Source: Syncephalis plumigaleata
Lineage: Eukaryota; Zoopagomycota; Zoopagomycetes; Zoopagales; Piptocephalidaceae
Length of the DNA: 64,000 bases
Assembly: GCA_025201365.1 (NCBI GenBank)
Contig: JAIXMF010000003.1
Span: forward strand, 1,364,001 to 1,428,000
Direction of reading: 5' to 3'
Shown: positions 60,895 to 64,000 of the stretch, one piece after another
Layout: each line of letters begins with the position of its first letter
Numbering within the stretch: the stretch's first letter is position 1
Notes under the pieces: generated by a model
What the model was told of the DNA's origin: nothing
What the model saw: only the letters and a program-made list of their open reading frames with translations
Databases searched by the model: none
Program-made: the position numbers and the translations under genes

Positions 60895-61635
60895 GTGTAT
60901 AGGTAGATTCCACTTGGAAATTGTTACATAATATTCCAGTTTAACTCGTTAGTAATCCACGCAAATGCAATGTTGACAGTTCACACTATTGCTATGCCCT
61001 CTCTATATATATATAATAAATCGTGCCAAATTTATTTTCTTATTTCCCTGATGTAATATTGACCATTAGTAAACTGACCACATGTATCGCTCAGATATTC
61101 ATGTACTAATCTGGCTGATGACAATGTTACCCCACTCGAATGATATCCTTCATTGCATAAGCATTCCATATTTATATATGCTGCGAATCAATAAAATACC
61201 ATTTGCCACGACAATCAGAAAAGTCGACCCAGATTACCACGTTATCATAAATGTAAACTTATGTACGTTATAACGTGCCATGCACGATATCATTTTATGT
61301 TGGAATTGTTTATCTACCATATCAAATTCAATGCTAATTGTAACACCTGAGCTTAGCATAGGCATCGCACTCATAAATGCGAATAATTTCCTTATTCGCA
61401 ATGTGATTACGCGGCCTCTTTCTACATTCGTGCTGCATTACGTAGAGCTTAGGCGTATATTAGCACTATTTAATGCTAACATTTTTTGCGCTCACTCCCC
61501 CATTCTGTCCTATTTCTCCGTATCTAGCACATATTATCTATTCATATTCATTTATTGTCTATCAAAGTGTATACACTTTCTTTAGTCTTTAATCGCAGAG
61601 ATATATCAACAAAGTGCTAGTGACCAGTAAACACG

Positions 61636-62490
61636 ATGGAGTCTCCAATAGTTTCAAGCACAAAGCTATTGGCAATGATATACATTGCCTACCATAACTA
61701 TTTCACTATCAGACCATCGAAATCGGAATTGGATGAGCGCAAAAGGCGAGAGAAAGACAAAGATCAATATAAAGAACGTTCCTCAGCATTTATCGTCGAT
61801 ATATTCCCGTTCTTCATGAGGCATTTATGCAACTCCTGTATAATGCTGAATTTCATCGGTCTTGCCATCTCTCAGCTTAATCCTCAGCTTTTTCTTTCCA
61901 ATCAGCAAGTCAATGTCGACACTGATGTGCCACCATCGACGCCAGCTCTTTATGCACCATCTTTCTTTAACTGGAATGGCCTATACGATGTCATTGGTGT
62001 CCTGCTTTGCGTCATCGGTTTCGAGTTCCGAGAATGGAGTATGCGGGTGCTAGGACGATTCTTCACATTGAAGCTTGGTATCAGCGAAGGACATTACCTT
62101 GTGGATACTGGACCATACCGGCTTTTACGCCACCCCAGTTACACTGGCATTCTTCTCGCGGCGTTTCACATGGTCTACTTGACTGTAGTACCAACGTTTA
62201 ATGAAGTAGTAGGGCCGTTACTCATTAGACTCCTTGAAATAGCAGTACAAAACTTTAATCCAGAGAGCTATCTCGCTCAATCCATGCTAGAACTCGTTGC
62301 TATACTTAACGATCCATTCGTATTTAATCTCATTGGACCAGCTATTACTATCTCTACTTATGCGGTTTACATATATCTTCTTCTTGGTATGCGCGTTCCC
62401 CAAGAAGAGGAGATGCTTAAGAAGAATTTTGGCAAGGAATGGGATAAATTCGCTGCTAATCGTGCAAGAATTATACCATACATCTACTAA
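61636..62490 (+). CDS. Isoprenylcysteine carboxyl methyltransferase-like protein, tandem copy 2
   Basis: Encodes the same 284-residue protein as the gene at 60040. Its upstream 150 bp differ from copy 1 at several sites (for example ATGCTAACA against ATACCGACA before the TTTTTTGCGC block), so it is a real second copy. Intronless and unbroken. The 741-bp spacer before it and after it contains short open frames with no recognisable content. Confidence 0.85.
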   Translation: MESPIVSSTKLLAMIYIAYHNYFTIRPSKSELDERKRREKDKDQYKERSSAFIVDIFPFFMRHLCNSCIMLNFIGLAISQLNPQLFLSNQQVNVDTDVPPSTPALYAPSFFNWNGLYDVIGVLLCVIGFEFREWSMRVLGRFFTLKLGISEGHYLVDTGPYRLLRHPSYTGILLAAFHMVYLTVVPTFNEVVGPLLIRLLEIAVQNFNPESYLAQSMLELVAILNDPFVFNLIGPAITISTYAVYIYLLLGMRVPQEEEMLKKNFGKEWDKFAANRARIIPYIY

Positions 62491-63231
62491 GTGTATAGGT
62501 AGATTCCACTTGGAAATTGTTACATAATATTCCAGTTTAACTCGTTAGTAATCCACGCAAATGCAATGTTGACAGTTCACACTATTGCTATGCCCTCTCT
62601 ATATATATATAATAAATCGTGCCAAATTTATTTTCTTATTTCCCTGATGTAATATTGACCATTAGTAAACTGACCACATGTATCGCTCAGATATTCATGT
62701 ACTAATCTGGCTGATGACAATGTTACCCCACTCGAATGATATCCTTCATTGCATAAGCATTCCATATTTATATATGCTGCGAATCAATAAAATACCATTT
62801 GCCACGACAATCAGAAAAGTCGACCCAGATTACCACGTTATCATAAATGTAAACTTATGTACGTTATAACGTGCCATGCACGATATCATTTTATGTTGGA
62901 ATTGTTTATCTACCATATCAAATTCAATGCTAATTGTAACACCTGAGCTTAGCATAGGCATCGCACTCATAAATGCGAATAATTTCCTTATTCGCAATGT
63001 GATTACGCGGCCTCTTTCTACATTCGTGCTGCATTACGTAGAGCTTAGGCGTATATTAGCACTATTTAATGCTAACATTTTTTGCGCTCACTCCCCCATT
63101 CTGTCCTATTTCTCCGTATCTAGCACATATTATCTATTCATATTCATTTATTGTCTATCAAAGTGTATACGCTTTCTTTAGTCTTTAATTACAAGGGTAT
63201 ATCAACAAAGTGCTAGTGACTAGTAAACACG

Positions 63232-64000
63232 ATGGAGTCTCCAATAGTTTCAAGTACAAAGCTATTGGCAATGATATACATTGCCTACCGTAGCTACTAT
63301 ACCATCAGGCCATCGAAATCGGAGATAAGCGAACGTGAGCGACGAGAGAAGGATAAACGCCAGTTTAGGGAGCGTGCTTCGACGTTTATTGTCGAGATAT
63401 TTCCGTTCTTCTTGAGACATCTATGCAACTCGTGTATAATGCTGAATTTCATCGGTCTTGCCATCTCTCAGCTTAATCCTGAGCTTTTCCATTCCAATGA
63501 GCAAGTCAATGTCGATACGGATGTGCCACGTAATGATCCATTCTCTTACGTGGCCCTAATTTCTATTCCATACGCGTCATCCTTCTTTAAATGGAATGGG
63601 CTAGCTGACGTCATCAATGTCCTGCTTTGCGTCATCGGTTTTGAGTTCCGCGAATGGAGTATGCGCGTACTAGGACGATTCTTCACATTGAAGCTTGGTA
63701 TCAGTGAAGGACATTACATCGTGGATACTGGACCATACCGGTTTTTACGCCATCCGAGTTACACTGGCATTCTTCTCGCGACATTTCCCCTTGTTCATTT
63801 GACTGTAGCGCCAACCCTTCACGAGGCGATACTACCATTCATTACTAAGGTTCTAGGAATAGTAGCGCTCAATTTCGGAACAGGAAGCTATGTGTCTCAA
63901 GCTATACTAGGACTTGTCGGTGTACTCGAGGATTCACTCGTTTCCAACTTTATTGGATTACTTATTAGTAGCTCAATACTCGCCTTCCACACATATAATC
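63232..64000 (+). CDS. Isoprenylcysteine carboxyl methyltransferase-like protein, tandem copy 3 (partial)
   Basis: Runs off the window after 256 codons. Starts with the same MESPIVSSTKLLAMIYIAY as copies 1 and 2 but then diverges (RSYYTIRPSKSEISERERRE; an insertion with DVPRNDPFSYVALISIPYAS). It keeps EFREWSMRVLGRFFTLKLG and TGPYRFLRHPSYTGILLA. Conserved blocks alternate with altered ones, which suggests partial gene conversion among copies. The C-terminal EE...FG...W motif lies outside the window. Confidence 0.83.
   Translation, partial: MESPIVSSTKLLAMIYIAYRSYYTIRPSKSEISERERREKDKRQFRERASTFIVEIFPFFLRHLCNSCIMLNFIGLAISQLNPELFHSNEQVNVDTDVPRNDPFSYVALISIPYASSFFKWNGLADVINVLLCVIGFEFREWSMRVLGRFFTLKLGISEGHYIVDTGPYRFLRHPSYTGILLATFPLVHLTVAPTLHEAILPFITKVLGIVALNFGTGSYVSQAILGLVGVLEDSLVSNFIGLLISSSILAFHTYN

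Larger units (their letters stand above)
60040..63231 (+). repeat. Two tandem 1,596-bp ICMT gene units
   Basis: Unit 1 is 60040-61635 and unit 2 is 61636-63231; each is an 855-bp gene plus a 741-bp spacer. The coding parts encode identical proteins and the spacers are almost identical, differing at a few sites near the downstream end. A third, diverged gene starts at 63232 with the same first ~60 bp. This shows recent duplication or gene conversion on top of an older duplication. Confidence 0.92.

Noticed and set aside
60895-61635. Small frames in the spacers between ICMT genes
   Set aside because: They are repeated only because the spacer is duplicated; lengths of 60-100 codons are expected by chance and no domain is visible.
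1-64000. Programmed ribosomal frameshifting as explanation for broken genes
   Set aside because: Break sites share no slippery motif or nearby stop codon and always coincide with runs of identical bases; loss of one base in the assembly explains all of them.

Overview
The window is eukaryotic nuclear DNA, AT-rich, with many short spliceosomal introns (about 50-100 nt, GTAAGT-type donors, TACTAAC-type branch points, TAG/CAG acceptors). The gene set (Vac8-type armadillo protein, IKS1-type kinase, kynurenine-pathway QPRT, Ras-family CAAX GTPase, P4-ATPase, PQ-loop proteins) points to a fungus, probably an early-diverging lineage. I cannot name the species.

Layout. 1-345: N-terminus of a 2OG-Fe(II) oxygenase (minus). 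569-6808: two related TIR transposons of the Fanzor (eukaryotic TnpB-like, RNA-guided nuclease) type, one about 0.5 kb and deleted, one about 4.2 kb with a nuclease gene, with an Fpg/MutM-type DNA glycosylase gene between them. 6922-7914: an unidentified GC-richer block between 18-bp direct repeats. 9230-11488: VAC8-like gene, 7 exons. 12.3-19.7 kb: a long multi-exon gene of unknown function. 20.0-21.2 kb: Cys/Pro-rich single-pass membrane protein. 23.0-24.1 kb: Ras-like GTPase. 26.7-30.0 kb: IKS1-like kinase. 31.4-34.8 kb: two PQ-loop genes. 35.0-36.2 kb: QPRT. 36.8-38.8 kb: DNAJC3/p58IPK-like ER co-chaperone. 39.2-40.4 kb: RING-H2 protein. 40.8-41.6 kb: ribosomal protein uS7/RPS5. 42.4-44.0 kb and 49.2-50.9 kb: two related F-box-like genes. 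Between them lie a secreted-peptide gene (45.0-46.0 kb), fumarylacetoacetase (46.3-48.2 kb) and a third Fanzor fragment. 51.2-52.7 kb: aldehyde dehydrogenase. 52.9-53.8 kb and 60.0-64.0 kb: four ICMT-type isoprenylcysteine methyltransferase genes, three in a tandem array. 55.1-59.6 kb: P4-ATPase flippase.

The most striking locus is 45038-46040. A 94-nt exon encodes a signal peptide and a dibasic Arg-Arg site. It is followed by eleven introns of 76-84 nt separated by micro-exons: nine of exactly 3 nt and one of 5 nt, then a final exon TGG-TAA. Joined, they give an open 43-residue precursor ending in Arg-Arg followed by APEP and MRTFNHHW, and each codon of the MRTFNHHW part lies in its own exon. 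This looks like a secreted, possibly Kex2/dipeptidyl-aminopeptidase-processed, pheromone-like peptide built one codon per exon. The Ras-like gene encodes its effector loop in 12-nt and 17-nt micro-exons, so the organism seems able to splice very small exons.

Caveat: many otherwise well-conserved genes here (fpg, QPRT, P4-ATPase, ALDH, ICMT, DNAJC3, PQ-loop B) are broken by single missing bases, always of the same polarity and always explained by one base lost from a run of identical bases. I read this as an assembly or sequencing artefact, so frameshifts, including those in the Fanzor gene, should not be taken as proof of pseudogenes.
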